DNA from: Alphaproteobacteria bacterium
Lineage (GTDB): Bacteria > Pseudomonadota > Alphaproteobacteria > Reyranellales > Reyranellaceae
Direction: 5' to 3'
DNA: 64,000 nucleotides
Assembly (NCBI GenBank): GCA_017308235.1
Contig: JAFKFL010000014.1
Location: forward strand, 124,001-188,000
Shown here: positions 1 through 9,568 of the stretch, in pieces
Position numbering within the stretch: the first letter of the stretch is position 1
Layout of the letters: each line of letters opens with the position of its first letter
Notes under the pieces: generated by a model
The model's database searches: none
The model's input: only the letters and a program-made list of their open reading frames with translations
Told to the model about the DNA's origin: nothing
Program-made: the position numbers and the translations under genes

Positions 1-2658
1 GAGGTGATCCCGCAGCTGTTCGAGAACAAGACCGCGGACGACACGATACGTGTCTGGGTGCCGGGCTGCTCCACCGGCGAGGAGGCGTACTCCATCGCCA
101 TCCTGCTGCGCGAGCATTTGCCGGAAGGCCGGAATGCGCCGCGGCTGCAGATCTTCGCCAGCGACATCGACGAGCAGGCGCTGCAGATCGCGCGCGTCGG
201 CCGCTTTCCGTCCACCATTGCCCGCGACATAGCCTCCGACCGGCTGGAACGCCACTTCGTGCGCGAGGACGGCACCTACCGCATCGCCAGCGACCTGCGC
301 GAGATCTGCCTGTTCTCGATGCACAACCTTCTGCGCGACGCACCGTTCTCGAAGCTCGACCTGATCTCCTGCCGCAATCTCCTGATCTACCTGGCTCCCG
401 ATCTGCAGAACCGGCTGATCCCGCTCTTCCACTACGCGTTGAACGACAACGGTTTCCTGTTCCTCGGCACGTCGGAGAACATCACCCGACACACGCGCCT
501 GTTCAGTACCGTCGACAAGGCGCACAGGATCTTCCGGCGGCGTGTCCAGCACGAGCGCCGCCTGCCCGAATTTCCACTCACCGCGCCCGACGGCAAGCGA
601 CGCCGGCTTCCGCCGGTCGACCAGCAGGCCGGCGACCATGAGTCGCTGCAGAGCTTGGCCGAACGCCAGCTCCTCGATCGCTATGCGCCGGCCTTTGTCG
701 TCATCAATGCCGATGGCGACGTGCTGCACGGCTCGTCGCGTACCGGCAAATATCTCGAACTGGCGCCCGGCGCGCCACGCATCGACATCTTCAGCATGGC
801 ACGTCCCGGCTTGCGTCCCGAGCTGCGAGGCGCGATCCATAAAGCGGTCACGACCGGCCAGATTGCGATCCAGCGCAACATCGCGGTCGGCACCAACGGC
901 GGACGCCAGACGCTCGACCTCATCGTCCATCCGATCAAGCCGACGGCGGCGGAACCGCTCTATATGGTGATCTTCCAGGACATCGGCGGCATCAAGGGCG
1001 TTGCCGAGGAAACGACCGAAAACGCTGAAGAGCTCGAAAGCTCCAACCTGCGACAGCTCGAGATCGAGCTCCGGGCCACCAAGGAACGGCTGCAGACCAC
1101 GACCGAGGAGCTCGAATCGTCCAACGAGGAGCTGAAATCTGGCAATGAGGAGCTCTCCTCGATGAACGAGGAGCTGCAATCGGCCAACGAGGAGCTGGAG
1201 ACGTCCAAGGAGGAGCTGCAGTCGATCAACGAGGAACTGCAAACCGTCAATGCCGAGTTGAATGCGCGCGTCGAGGAGCTGAGCCGCGCCAACAGCGACA
1301 TCGCCAATCTTTTGGAGAGCACGCAGATCGCCACCGTCTTCCTCGACCGCAATCTGGCGGTGAAGAGTTTTACGCCGGCGGCCAAGGAGGTGTTCCGCCT
1401 GGTCGAGAGCGACCCCGGCCGGCCGATCACGCATGTCCGGGCGCTGTTCCAGTCCGATACGGTCCAGGAGGACGCCGAACGCGTGCTGCGCACGCTTGCG
1501 ACCATCGAGCATCAGGTCGAAACCGGCCACAACGGGGCGCGCTACATGATGCGGATGATGCCCTATCGCACGGTCGAGAACGTGATCTCGGGCGTGGTCA
1601 TCACCTTCGCCGACGTCACCCGGATCAGCGCCGCCGAGGCCCGGATCAGCGAGCTGACCCAGGCCCTGCGCAACCGCATCCAGTCGCTCGAGACGCTGCT
1701 CGATCTTCTGCCCGTTGGCATCATGATCGTCGAGGATGGCCGCTCCGGCCAGGTCCGCATCAACCGCTACGGCACCGAGCTGCTGGGCGAGCCGTCGGGC
1801 GACGGCATCAATCCACGGCCGTTCACACGCGTTCGTCTGTTCGAGGGCGAGCAGGAAATTGGCCCGATCGATCAACCCCTGCAACGCGCAGTAGGATCGG
1901 GCGAGAGCACGCCGGGCTTCGAAGGCCAGGTGCTACGCGCCGATGGCAGCCGGGTCGACGTGCTGATGATGGCGACCCCGTTGTCGGACGATGGACGCGA
2001 GCCGCGCGGCGCCACCGCCGCCCTGATCGACATTTCCGACCGCAAGCGGGCCGAAGCGCATCAGCAGGTGCTGCTCTACGAGTTGCAGCATCGCGTGAAG
2101 AACATCCTGGCCGTCATCAGCGCGCTTGCCACCCGGATGCTGAGCGGCTCGCCGCCACCCGCGGAATTTGCAAAATCCTTCCAGGGCCGGCTGAAATCGA
2201 TGGCCGGCACGCATGAATTGCTGTCGCGCAGCAACTGGAAGGGGGCTGACCTGCGGCAATTGGTGGAAGCAACGGTCCGCGACCAGAACCCGATGCACGA
2301 TGCGATCGCCATCGACGGCCCGGACCTGATGTTGACGCCGAATGCCTCGGCGACCCTGGGCCTGGTGCTCTACGAGCTCGCCACGAACGCCGTGAAGCAC
2401 GGCGCCTTGAGTTCGGCCGGCGGCCGCGTCGAGGTGAAGTGGCGGCAGCATCATGCTTCCGACGCGCGTGTCGTCTTGACATGGAAAGAGCTCGACGGAC
2501 CACCGCCGCCGGGAACCATCGAGGAGGGGTTCGGCGTTCATTTCGTGAAGAACGCCGTCCAGTTCGAACTTTTGGGATCGGCCGTTGCCAGCACAGATGC
2601 GGCTGGCATGCAGTGGACGATCGAATTTGGAGCACAGGGGAACGTCCAGGAAGGCTAG
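1..2658 (+). CDS. CheR methyltransferase-PAS-HWE histidine kinase fusion (5' end outside window)
   Basis: The open frame runs in from the window start, so the N-terminus (probably CheB and the start of CheR) is missing. Residues 1-180 are the CheR SAM-binding part, with 'VPGCSTGEEAYSIA' and 'DLISCRNLLIYL'. Residues about 335-430 are a Glu-rich coiled coil of repeated 'EEL' units. One or two PAS-like sensor segments follow (about 430-680). The C-terminus is a HisKA_2/HWE kinase: phospho-acceptor box 'ELQHRVKN' near residue 695, N-box 'LYELATNAVKHGAL', then the 'LTWKE' HWE signature and a short G-box. Such fusions are cytosolic sensors that phosphorylate stand-alone receivers. The CheY-like gene 8 bp downstream is the obvious partner. 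Confidence 0.9.
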   Translation, partial: EVIPQLFENKTADDTIRVWVPGCSTGEEAYSIAILLREHLPEGRNAPRLQIFASDIDEQALQIARVGRFPSTIARDIASDRLERHFVREDGTYRIASDLREICLFSMHNLLRDAPFSKLDLISCRNLLIYLAPDLQNRLIPLFHYALNDNGFLFLGTSENITRHTRLFSTVDKAHRIFRRRVQHERRLPEFPLTAPDGKRRRLPPVDQQAGDHESLQSLAERQLLDRYAPAFVVINADGDVLHGSSRTGKYLELAPGAPRIDIFSMARPGLRPELRGAIHKAVTTGQIAIQRNIAVGTNGGRQTLDLIVHPIKPTAAEPLYMVIFQDIGGIKGVAEETTENAEELESSNLRQLEIELRATKERLQTTTEELESSNEELKSGNEELSSMNEELQSANEELETSKEELQSINEELQTVNAELNARVEELSRANSDIANLLESTQIATVFLDRNLAVKSFTPAAKEVFRLVESDPGRPITHVRALFQSDTVQEDAERVLRTLATIEHQVETGHNGARYMMRMMPYRTVENVISGVVITFADVTRISAAEARISELTQALRNRIQSLETLLDLLPVGIMIVEDGRSGQVRINRYGTELLGEPSGDGINPRPFTRVRLFEGEQEIGPIDQPLQRAVGSGESTPGFEGQVLRADGSRVDVLMMATPLSDDGREPRGATAALIDISDRKRAEAHQQVLLYELQHRVKNILAVISALATRMLSGSPPPAEFAKSFQGRLKSMAGTHELLSRSNWKGADLRQLVEATVRDQNPMHDAIAIDGPDLMLTPNASATLGLVLYELATNAVKHGALSSAGGRVEVKWRQHHASDARVVLTWKELDGPPPPGTIEEGFGVHFVKNAVQFELLGSAVASTDAAGMQWTIEFGAQGNVQEG

Positions 2659-2666
2659 GGGTCGAT

Positions 2667-3044
2667 ATGACGTCGATGCCACCAGAGCTTCGCGGTCTCA
2701 AAGTCCTTGTCGTGGAAGACAATTTCCTCGTTGCCGAATTGATCCGGAGCCTGCTCGACGAGTGCGGCTGCGAGACGATTGGACCGGCCCCGCGCGTTTC
2801 GTTGGCCTTGGCCCTGGTCGATGGCAGGCATCTGGACGGGGCTTTCCTCGATATCAACCTCGCTGGCGAATACTGCTTCCCCGTTGCGCAACTGTTGCGC
2901 GAGCGGGGTATCCCGTTCGTGTTCCTCACCGGCTATGACGACATCGAGATCATTCCACCGGCCCTTCGCGAAGTGCCTCGCATCTCCAAGCCCTTCGACA
3001 ACCGCAACGTCGCTTCGATCGTCGCGCGCCTTTTCACTCACTGA
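2667..3044 (+). CDS. Single-domain CheY-like response regulator
   Basis: 125 residues, receiver domain only. The acidic pocket is 'VVEDN', the phospho-acceptor Asp lies in 'GAFLDINL', the Thr switch in 'FVFLTGYDD' and the Lys in 'ISKPFD'. The 'FLTGYD...KPF' pattern is typical of receivers that pair with HWE/HisKA_2 kinases in Alphaproteobacteria. It begins 8 bp after the kinase stop, so the two are probably cotranscribed. With no output domain it probably acts as a phosphate shuttle or by protein contact. I chose the ATG at 2667 because longer frames run into the kinase gene. Confidence 0.9.
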   Translation: MTSMPPELRGLKVLVVEDNFLVAELIRSLLDECGCETIGPAPRVSLALALVDGRHLDGAFLDINLAGEYCFPVAQLLRERGIPFVFLTGYDDIEIIPPALREVPRISKPFDNRNVASIVARLFTH

Positions 3045-3369
3045 TGTGTCGGCCGGCCGGTCGTGCGCTTTCGCACAGTCGAGATTGCGGGAAGATTGAC
3101 GAGGCACCGGCAGCCAGGTCTCAGCGTTGTGCTCGTTGGCGCCGCACGCTTCTACCCCCGCTGGGCGGCGCCGTCGGCGGCCGCCGTTGGCGGCTGTTCT
3201 CCCCTGGCCACGGCGGCCGACGACTCGGGGAGCGTTCCAGCGAACGCCTTTGGGTACGTTCGTATGCGACGCTTGAAGTGCGAGCTGGCAGGGCGCACCC
3301 TTCGCCGGGGTCGACGCTTTCAGGATCAGCGGAACACGCCGATCGATGCTCTTGCTTGGGGAGCCGAAG
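3045..3369. other. Intergenic stretch, no convincing gene
   Basis: About 325 bp between two receiver genes. Arg-rich open frames exist on both strands but look like GC-driven shadows. GC-rich self-complementary stretches lie around 3165-3195. The region probably carries the promoter of the next gene, but no clear -35/-10 pair stands out. Confidence 0.4.
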
Positions 3370-4464
3370 ATGTTCGCCGTTCAGCATGAGGCCAAACCAA
3401 GGATCCTCATCGTGGAGGACAGCTACCTGACCGCCGCCGCATTGGGCGACATGATCAGGAAATGCGGATGCGATGTAGCGGCGACGATCGGGCGGGTGGA
3501 GACCGGCGTCGAGTTCCTGCGCAATCACACGGTCGACGCCGCGGTCGTGGACATCGACCTGCACGGTGAGTCGAGCCTTCCCATCTGCCATCAGTTGAAG
3601 ATCCGGGACATCCCGTTCTTTTTCCTGACAGGCTACGACGAGCGCCACGCCATCCCGCAGGAATTCCAGGGAAAGAAGCTCATTTCCAAGCCGGTGGACG
3701 GCCGGGAACTTGGAATAGCCCTGTCGGGAATCGCTTCGACAGGCAGGGCATCGCCAGCGGGCTACAGCAATCTTATCCTCGGCCGGCTGTCGATGACGGA
3801 ATGGAGTCTCATGCGTCCCCGGCTCGAGCACGTGGTTTTGAAGGCCGGGGAAATGCTGGAGACTTCGGGGCAGGCGATTCGCCATGTTTATTTTCCCATG
3901 GCGGGCCTGTTTGCGGTTCGCGCCTGTTCCGCGCAAGGCAAGCGTATCGACGTGGGCCTGATCGGCGGAGAGGGCATAATCGGGACTGCGGCCCTGCTCG
4001 ATTCCAGCAAGAATGCTGTAACAGAGACGGTGGTGCTGTATCCCGGTGTGGCGTGGCGCATCGCCGTGCCGGCATTGGCGGAGTTGCTGCGCCAGAACCA
4101 AAGTCTGCACGCACATCTGCTGCATGGGGCTCATGCGTTCATGAACCAGATGACCCGGAACATACTGTCGGCCGGATGTGGCACGATCGAACAGCGGCTG
4201 GCGCGTCAGTTGCTGATGATCTCGTTCCGGATCGGCGCAAAAGCGCTGGCGCTGACGCATGACGAACTGGCCAGGAGTCTTGCGGTGCGGCGCTCGGGTG
4301 TGACCGTGGCACTGCACATGCTCGAAGCACGGAACGTGATCAGGGTCCGTCGCAACCTTGTCGAGATCCTGGACACCGGCGCTCTGGTTCGCGAAGCCGG
4401 TGAAACCTGCTGGATCGATACCGATGCTCCGTCCACGCTCGACGCGCAGCAGCCCTCGAACTAG
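3370..4464 (+). CDS. Receiver domain fused to a CRP/FNR-type transcription factor
   Basis: 364 residues. Residues 1-125 are a CheY-like receiver ('ILIVEDSYL', Asp in 'AAVVDIDL', 'FFFLTGYDE', 'ISKPVD'). Residues about 140-270 resemble a cyclic-nucleotide-binding beta-roll ('VYFPMAGLFAV'). The C-terminus is a Crp-type winged helix, with 'LTHDELARSLAVRRSGVT' as recognition helix region. The start at 3370 has a GGGGAG ribosome site about 8 bp upstream; an in-frame ATG at 3346 has none. Crp-family proteins normally lack a receiver, so this fusion ties phosphorylation directly to DNA binding. The neighbouring kinases are the likely input. Confidence 0.85.
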   Translation: MFAVQHEAKPRILIVEDSYLTAAALGDMIRKCGCDVAATIGRVETGVEFLRNHTVDAAVVDIDLHGESSLPICHQLKIRDIPFFFLTGYDERHAIPQEFQGKKLISKPVDGRELGIALSGIASTGRASPAGYSNLILGRLSMTEWSLMRPRLEHVVLKAGEMLETSGQAIRHVYFPMAGLFAVRACSAQGKRIDVGLIGGEGIIGTAALLDSSKNAVTETVVLYPGVAWRIAVPALAELLRQNQSLHAHLLHGAHAFMNQMTRNILSAGCGTIEQRLARQLLMISFRIGAKALALTHDELARSLAVRRSGVTVALHMLEARNVIRVRRNLVEILDTGALVREAGETCWIDTDAPSTLDAQQPSN

Positions 4465-4704
4465 GGTCGAAACCTATTAAGTTTGTCCCGCCGCATCTTC
4501 TTCGGAGCTGATGCCAGCCGTCGGAGACATCAAGTGGGTTCGCCAGACACCGACCCAAGCGGGCGCGGTACGTTTTCGGACGAACGCCGGTCGTATGCCC
4601 GAAAAACGACCGGATGAGATGAATGACCACGACCTTTCGGCTATTGTCCCGTCCGGGTTTGCCATTGTCCCTGGCCGCCTTGCTCCACCGGACGAGGATA
4701 GACG

Positions 4705-7700
4705 TTGCTCGAGGAAGCCGGGTCACTCGAAAAATCAGGCGAATGGCTCGTCGGCGACGGCGAGATGGCGGAGCACATCCGGCGTTTCGATTGGTCGCGA
4801 ACGCCGCTCGGCTCCTCCGACAAATGGTCCCCCGCACTGCAAACGACGGTTGGGCTGATGATTGCCAACCGGCTTCCCATGTTGCTGTGGTGGGGACCGG
4901 ACTACATCTCGCTCTATAATGACGCCTACGTTCCCGTTCTCGGCCTCAAGCACCCCAGCGCGCTCGGCCTGCCCGTTCGGGAATGTTGGTCGGAAATCTG
5001 GGAAATCCTCAAGCCTCTGATCGATACGCCCTTCAAGGGCGGTCCCTCGACCTGGATCGAGGATTTTGAGCTTCACATCCGGCGTTCGGGCTTCAACGAG
5101 GAGACGCACTTCACGGTCGCCTACAGCCCGGTGCCCGACGCCACGGCGCCGAACGGCATCGGCGGCGTGTTGGCGACAGTCCACGAGATCAGCGAGAAAG
5201 TCGTCGCCGAACGCCGCGTCGCCATCTTGCGCGACCTGGCGACGGAAGCGGCAGGGAGCACTGTCGAGGAAACATGCCTCGTCGCCGTGCAGGCGCTCGC
5301 CCGTCACAGCAAGGACGTTCCCTTCGCGCTTCTCTATCTGGTCGATACTGACGGTCGGCAGGCGCGATTGGCCGCGGCAGCCGGAATCGAGTCTGCAGAA
5401 GCCGCATATCAGCCTCTCGTGCCGCTTGATCGCGAGGTGGATCGAGGTTGGCCGCTCGTTGCAGCGCTCCGCGGACGAGGTATCGCAGAAGTGACCGACC
5501 TTGCCTCACGCTTCGGTGTGATGCCGGCGGGACCTTGGGCAGAACCACCGAACGCGGCTGTGATCGTGCCGCTTCACGCCGGCAAGGGCGATGCGGCGTT
5601 TGGGCTGCTGGTCGCCGGCGTCAGTTCACGCCTGAAGTTCGATGAACAGTACAAGGGCTTTTATGAACTCGCCGCAAACCAGATCGCAATTATGATCGTC
5701 AAGGCGCGCGCCTATGAGGAGGAGCGCAGGCGAGCCGACGCGCTGGCGGAGATTGATCGCACCAAGACGGCGTTCTTTTCGAACGTCAGTCATGAGTTCC
5801 GCACGCCTCTCACCTTGATGATGGGACCGGTCGAGGAGGTTCTGGCGAAACCGGACCGCGAGGTCGCGCCGGGTAGCCGGGCGCTGATTGCGGTCGCACA
5901 CCGCAACGCCCAGCGCCTCCTCAAGCTCGTCAACGCGCTTCTCGATTTTTCCCGCATCGAGGCAGGTCGCGTTAAAGCGAGCTATGAGCCGCTGGACCTC
6001 GCCGCGCTCACGACTGACCTTGCGAGCAACTTCCGCTCGGTTTGCGAACGCGCGGGCTTGCGTCTGCATGTCGACTGCCTTCCGCTTCCGGAGCCCGTCT
6101 ATGTCGACCGGGAAATGTGGGAGAAAATTGTCCTCAATCTTCTTTCCAACGCTTTCAAGTTTACCTTCGACGGGGAGATCGCTGTCTCGCTGCGCGCTTT
6201 GGAGGGCGCTGTCCTCCTCGAGGTGAGCGACACCGGTTCTGGAATCCCGCAGCACGAACTGCCTCGATTGTTCGAGCGTTTCCATCGAGTCGAAGGCGCG
6301 AAGGGCCGCAGCTACGAGGGGAGCGGCATCGGTCTTGCCCTGGTCCAGGAGCTCGTCGAGCTGCACGGAGGCGACATTCGGGTCGAAAGCGAGGAAGGAC
6401 GTGGGACGAGGTTCACGGTATCCATCCCGCGCGGTGTGACCCATCTGCCCCCCGATCAAGTGCGCGCCGCGCACGCCGATCCCCTCACGACTCTGCACGC
6501 GCACGCCTTTGTGGAAGAGGCGCTGCGCTGGCTGCCGGACGCCGCCGCGCCGGCCGAGAAAGAATTTGTCGACTCTTGGAATGGGGCGGTCTCGGAGCAC
6601 GATGCCGCGCGAGCGCGTGTGGTCGTCGCGGACGACAATGCCGATATGCGCGACTATCTCAGCCGCCTGCTGACGGCGGCGGGTCACGACGTCGAGACCG
6701 ACGTGGACGGGCAGCAGGCTCTTGAGAGGATCCGGTTCCGAAAGCCCGATCTCGTCATCACTGACGTGATGATGCCGCGCCTCGATGGTTTCGGCCTCGT
6801 AAAAAGCCTGCGCGCCGAGGAAACAACGCGAGACTTGCCGGTGATTATACTCTCCGCTCGTGCCGGCGAGGAGGCTCGCATCGAAGGGTTGGCGTCGGGA
6901 GCGGACGACTATGTGGTCAAGCCGTTCGCCGCGCGCGAACTTCTGGCGCGCGTCGCGGCCACGCTGAAGGTCGCCCGCGTCCGACGCGAGGCCGAAGCTG
7001 CGTTGCGCGAGGAGGCTCGCAGGCTGGAAACGCTGAACCAGACCGGCGCGGCGCTTGCCAGCGAACTCGATCTCGAACGCGTCGTCCAAAAGGTAACAGA
7101 CGCGGGCGTCGAGCTCACGGGCGCCCAGTTTGGAGCGTTCTTCTATAACGTTTTGAACGAGGCCGGCGAAAGCTACATGCTCCACACGCTTTCGGGCGTG
7201 GATCGCTCGCATTTCGAGAACTTTCCGATGCCGCGCAATACCGCGGTGTTCGCGCCAACCTTCAGCGGCGAGGGCATCGTGCGATCGGACGATATCCTGG
7301 CCGACCCGCGCTATGGAAAGAATGCGCCCCGTCGCGGCATGCCTGAAGGACACCTTCCGGTCAGGAGCTATCTCGCCGTGCCGGTCGTATCGCGCTCGGG
7401 CGAAGTCATTGGTGGATTGTTTTTCGGACATCCCGAGACGGGCCGCTTCAGCGAGCGCCACGAACGGCTGATGTTGGGCATTTCCGCGCAGGCCGCCGTC
7501 GCGATCGACAATGCACGGTTATATCGGGCCGCGCAGCGCGAGATCGAGATGCGGCAAAAGACCGAAGAGGCACGGCAACTTCTGCTGCGTGAGCTCAACC
7601 ATCGCGTCAAGAACCTGTTCTCGATCATGGCGGGCATGATCACGATGACCGCGCACACCAGCAAGAGTCCGGCCGAGATGGCGAATGCCCTTTCGGGCCG

Positions 7701-8178
7701 CCTCATGGCATTGGCGCGAGCGCATGAGTTGATCCGGCCGGCAATTACGGCCGATCCAGGCCATGTCAAGTCAGCAAACCTGCGCGACGTGATATCCGCC
7801 GTCGTCGAACCTCATCTCGCCGCCAAGGCCAACCAGCTGAGCATCGAGGCGGACGACCTCGCGGTCGGTCCGACGGCCGCAACGAGCTTTGCGCTGGTGC
7901 TGCACGAGCTCGCCACCAACGCTGCCAAATACGGCGCGCTCTCCGTGGCCGACGGACGGTTGGCCATCCAATGGCGCACCACGGAGGATATGCTGATCCT
8001 GACTTGGGCAGAGCTTGGTGGCCCGCCAGTTGAAGGTCCGCCAGGACATACGGGTTTCGGGAGCCGACTTGCTCAGATGAGCGTCGCCGGGCAGCTCGGT
8101 GGCGATATTTTCTTCGATTGGAAATCCGAGGGGGTTCGCATCACCCTGCGAGCCGCCCTTGAACGTCTTCAGCATTAA
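4705..8178 (+). CDS. Hybrid sensor kinase with two kinase modules (HisKA and HWE)
   Basis: 1157 residues. Order: PAS-like sensor (about 20-165, with 'DWSRTPLG'), GAF (about 175-340), HisKA with H-box '[13 protein letters not shown]', HATPase_c ('[10 protein letters not shown]', 'DTGSGIP', 'GSGIGLALV'), receiver (about 635-755; Asp in '[13 protein letters not shown]', Lys in 'DDYVVKPF'), a second GAF (about 790-945), then a complete HWE/HisKA_2 module ('ELNHRVKN', '[13 protein letters not shown]', 'LTWAELGGP'). It is soluble, with no membrane segment. The frame opens with TTG at 4705; an ATG at 4765 is the alternative start, but the sensor homology favours the longer form. A CheY-like gene follows. 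Confidence 0.88.
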   Translation: MLEEAGSLEKSGEWLVGDGEMAEHIRRFDWSRTPLGSSDKWSPALQTTVGLMIANRLPMLLWWGPDYISLYNDAYVPVLGLKHPSALGLPVRECWSEIWEILKPLIDTPFKGGPSTWIEDFELHIRRSGFNEETHFTVAYSPVPDATAPNGIGGVLATVHEISEKVVAERRVAILRDLATEAAGSTVEETCLVAVQALARHSKDVPFALLYLVDTDGRQARLAAAAGIESAEAAYQPLVPLDREVDRGWPLVAALRGRGIAEVTDLASRFGVMPAGPWAEPPNAAVIVPLHAGKGDAAFGLLVAGVSSRLKFDEQYKGFYELAANQIAIMIVKARAYEEERRRADALAEIDRTKTAFFSNVSHEFRTPLTLMMGPVEEVLAKPDREVAPGSRALIAVAHRNAQRLLKLVNALLDFSRIEAGRVKASYEPLDLAALTTDLASNFRSVCERAGLRLHVDCLPLPEPVYVDREMWEKIVLNLLSNAFKFTFDGEIAVSLRALEGAVLLEVSDTGSGIPQHELPRLFERFHRVEGAKGRSYEGSGIGLALVQELVELHGGDIRVESEEGRGTRFTVSIPRGVTHLPPDQVRAAHADPLTTLHAHAFVEEALRWLPDAAAPAEKEFVDSWNGAVSEHDAARARVVVADDNADMRDYLSRLLTAAGHDVETDVDGQQALERIRFRKPDLVITDVMMPRLDGFGLVKSLRAEETTRDLPVIILSARAGEEARIEGLASGADDYVVKPFAARELLARVAATLKVARVRREAEAALREEARRLETLNQTGAALASELDLERVVQKVTDAGVELTGAQFGAFFYNVLNEAGESYMLHTLSGVDRSHFENFPMPRNTAVFAPTFSGEGIVRSDDILADPRYGKNAPRRGMPEGHLPVRSYLAVPVVSRSGEVIGGLFFGHPETGRFSERHERLMLGISAQAAVAIDNARLYRAAQREIEMRQKTEEARQLLLRELNHRVKNLFSIMAGMITMTAHTSKSPAEMANALSGRLMALARAHELIRPAITADPGHVKSANLRDVISAVVEPHLAAKANQLSIEADDLAVGPTAATSFALVLHELATNAAKYGALSVADGRLAIQWRTTEDMLILTWAELGGPPVEGPPGHTGFGSRLAQMSVAGQLGGDIFFDWKSEGVRITLRAALERLQH

Positions 8179-8233
8179 GGCGTTCAACCCACGACGTAGC
8201 AACTCATCTCCGAGACCGAACGTTGTGATAGAA

Positions 8234-8641
8234 ATGGCGCGTGGTTTGGAACAGGCTCGCATTCTTATCGTGGAAGATGAGCCCTTCATCGCCGGCGATC
8301 TGGTGCATGCTGTGGAGCTGGCCGGAGGCGAAGCGATTGGTCCTGCCGCTAGCCTCAAGCAAGCGTTGGCTCTCATTGCCGAGGCCCGCGGAACTATCCA
8401 GGCAGCGATCCTGGACGTGAATCTCGTGGACGGCCACATCGGCCCGGTTCTGGATGTATTGGTGCCGATCGTTCCTGTGATCGTGCACACCGGCGTCGGC
8501 CTTCCGCGGGACGTGCAGGGCAGGTTTCCCCAAGTGCCAATTTACACCAAGCCAACACCCTCTCTCATCTTGACGGCGGCGCTTGCGGAGATGCTGGCAG
8601 AGGCCCGTTCGCAGGAATTAGATCCGGATAACTCGGCGTAA
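8234..8641 (+). CDS. Single-domain CheY-like response regulator
   Basis: 135 residues, receiver only: 'ILIVEDEPFIAGDL', Asp in 'AAILDVNL', then 'PVIVHTGVG' and 'IYTKPTP'. The switch position reads HTG instead of LTG, and the conserved Lys is in 'TKP'. It lies 55 bp downstream of the double-kinase hybrid and is the natural receiver for its HWE module. I chose the ATG at 8234; the longer open frame overlaps the kinase gene. Confidence 0.85.
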   Translation: MARGLEQARILIVEDEPFIAGDLVHAVELAGGEAIGPAASLKQALALIAEARGTIQAAILDVNLVDGHIGPVLDVLVPIVPVIVHTGVGLPRDVQGRFPQVPIYTKPTPSLILTAALAEMLAEARSQELDPDNSA

Positions 8642-8667
8642 GACCCGAGGGACTATGGGTTCCGACC

Positions 8668-9114
8668 CTAGTCGTGATTGCGCACCAGCGCCTGGGTGGC
8701 GGCGATCAACCAGGCGGTGAGGGCCCACAAGGGAATGACGAAGTAGGGTGCTGGATCGGTCGCCATCAGCTCCTTGAGATGTGGCTGGGCCAGGAGCAGC
8801 GCCAGGATCAGCACCAGCGACGAGATCTCGAACATCCAGCGGGCGAGGGTCGAGGACGCCTCGCCCAGCGCACGCTTCTTGGCCGAGCGATAGGCGATCG
8901 CGCCCAGGATCATGATCGGCGCGCCAACGATCATGCCGGATGGCTCCAGGCCCTTGGAGACGGCGCTGAGTTCGCCGAGCAACCCGAAGAAGCCCAGCAC
9001 CAGGGCGATCGACGAGCCGATATGTGTGAAAAAGTGGCTGAATACACCCGCTCGCCGGCCCATCCGGGCGGGTTGCAGCGGCTCCAGCCGCGCGGCCTTC
9101 AGTTCGTACAGCAT
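8668..9114 (-). CDS. Small integral membrane protein, function unknown
   Basis: 148 residues with about four hydrophobic segments ('IALVLGFFGLLGEL', 'MIVGAPIMILGAIAY', 'ISSLVLILALLLA', 'FVIPLWALTAWLIAA') and basic linkers. I do not recognise a family. The start ATG at 9114 is the first Met in frame. It is convergent with the receiver gene at 8641 and lies downstream of the broken protease gene on the same strand. Confidence 0.6.
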   Translation of the reverse strand: MLYELKAARLEPLQPARMGRRAGVFSHFFTHIGSSIALVLGFFGLLGELSAVSKGLEPSGMIVGAPIMILGAIAYRSAKKRALGEASSTLARWMFEISSLVLILALLLAQPHLKELMATDPAPYFVIPLWALTAWLIAATQALVRNHD

Positions 9115-9223
9115 TCGCTCTCCCCCGAGACGCGAGTCTGGACTCTAGGGAGCGGCCGGCGGCTCAGCCATGCGGGTTATGTATCAATTGGTTCGAACCC
9201 GGCGGTCTTCACCAGGAGTGCGT

Positions 9224-9568
9224 TCACCTGCGGCACTCGATCTGCACGCTCGCGGCTTCGGCGACCTGGGCAAGCTCGGTCGCGGAGAGGGGCTTGGTAT
9301 CGCTGGCGACTTCATAGGCGACCTGGTTGGTCTCGAGGAAGTTCGCGAGCGTGGTGGAGCGGATGGCGAAGTTGACGTTCTGCAGGATGTCGCCGGTCGC
9401 GCGCGCCACGCGAATGGCGTCGAGCTTGCTCTGGATCACACCCATGAGGCGACCTTGCTCGTCGAGCACCGGCCCGCCGCTGTTGCCGGGCTGGACCGAG
9501 GCCGAGATCTGGATGTAACGCGAATCGTCCTGCAGGCCGGTGACATTGCCACGAAAGCAAAGCCAATC
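9224..9568 (-). pseudogene. 3' remnant of a trypsin-like serine protease
   Basis: The reading frame has no start of its own. It contains the catalytic-serine motif of S1/S1C peptidases in 'VQPGNSGGPVLDEQG' and the expected C-terminal strands, ending 'ASVQIECRR'. The His and Asp parts of the triad are missing. Its upstream end abuts the stop codon of the SIR2 gene at 9569, and the protease frame is in register with that stop. No 5' half appears on the other side of the SIR2 gene. The simplest reading is that the SIR2 gene arrived by a recombination that removed the protease N-terminus. Confidence 0.75.

Noticed and set aside
1077-1290. Repetitive GAGGAGCTG-type DNA resembling a tandem repeat
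   Set aside because: It encodes the Glu-rich coiled coil between CheR and PAS domains, normal for this kinase family.
5626-7461. 611-codon open frame on the minus strand
   Set aside because: Antisense shadow of the double-kinase gene; no domain, and the plus-strand frame has intact kinase and receiver motifs.
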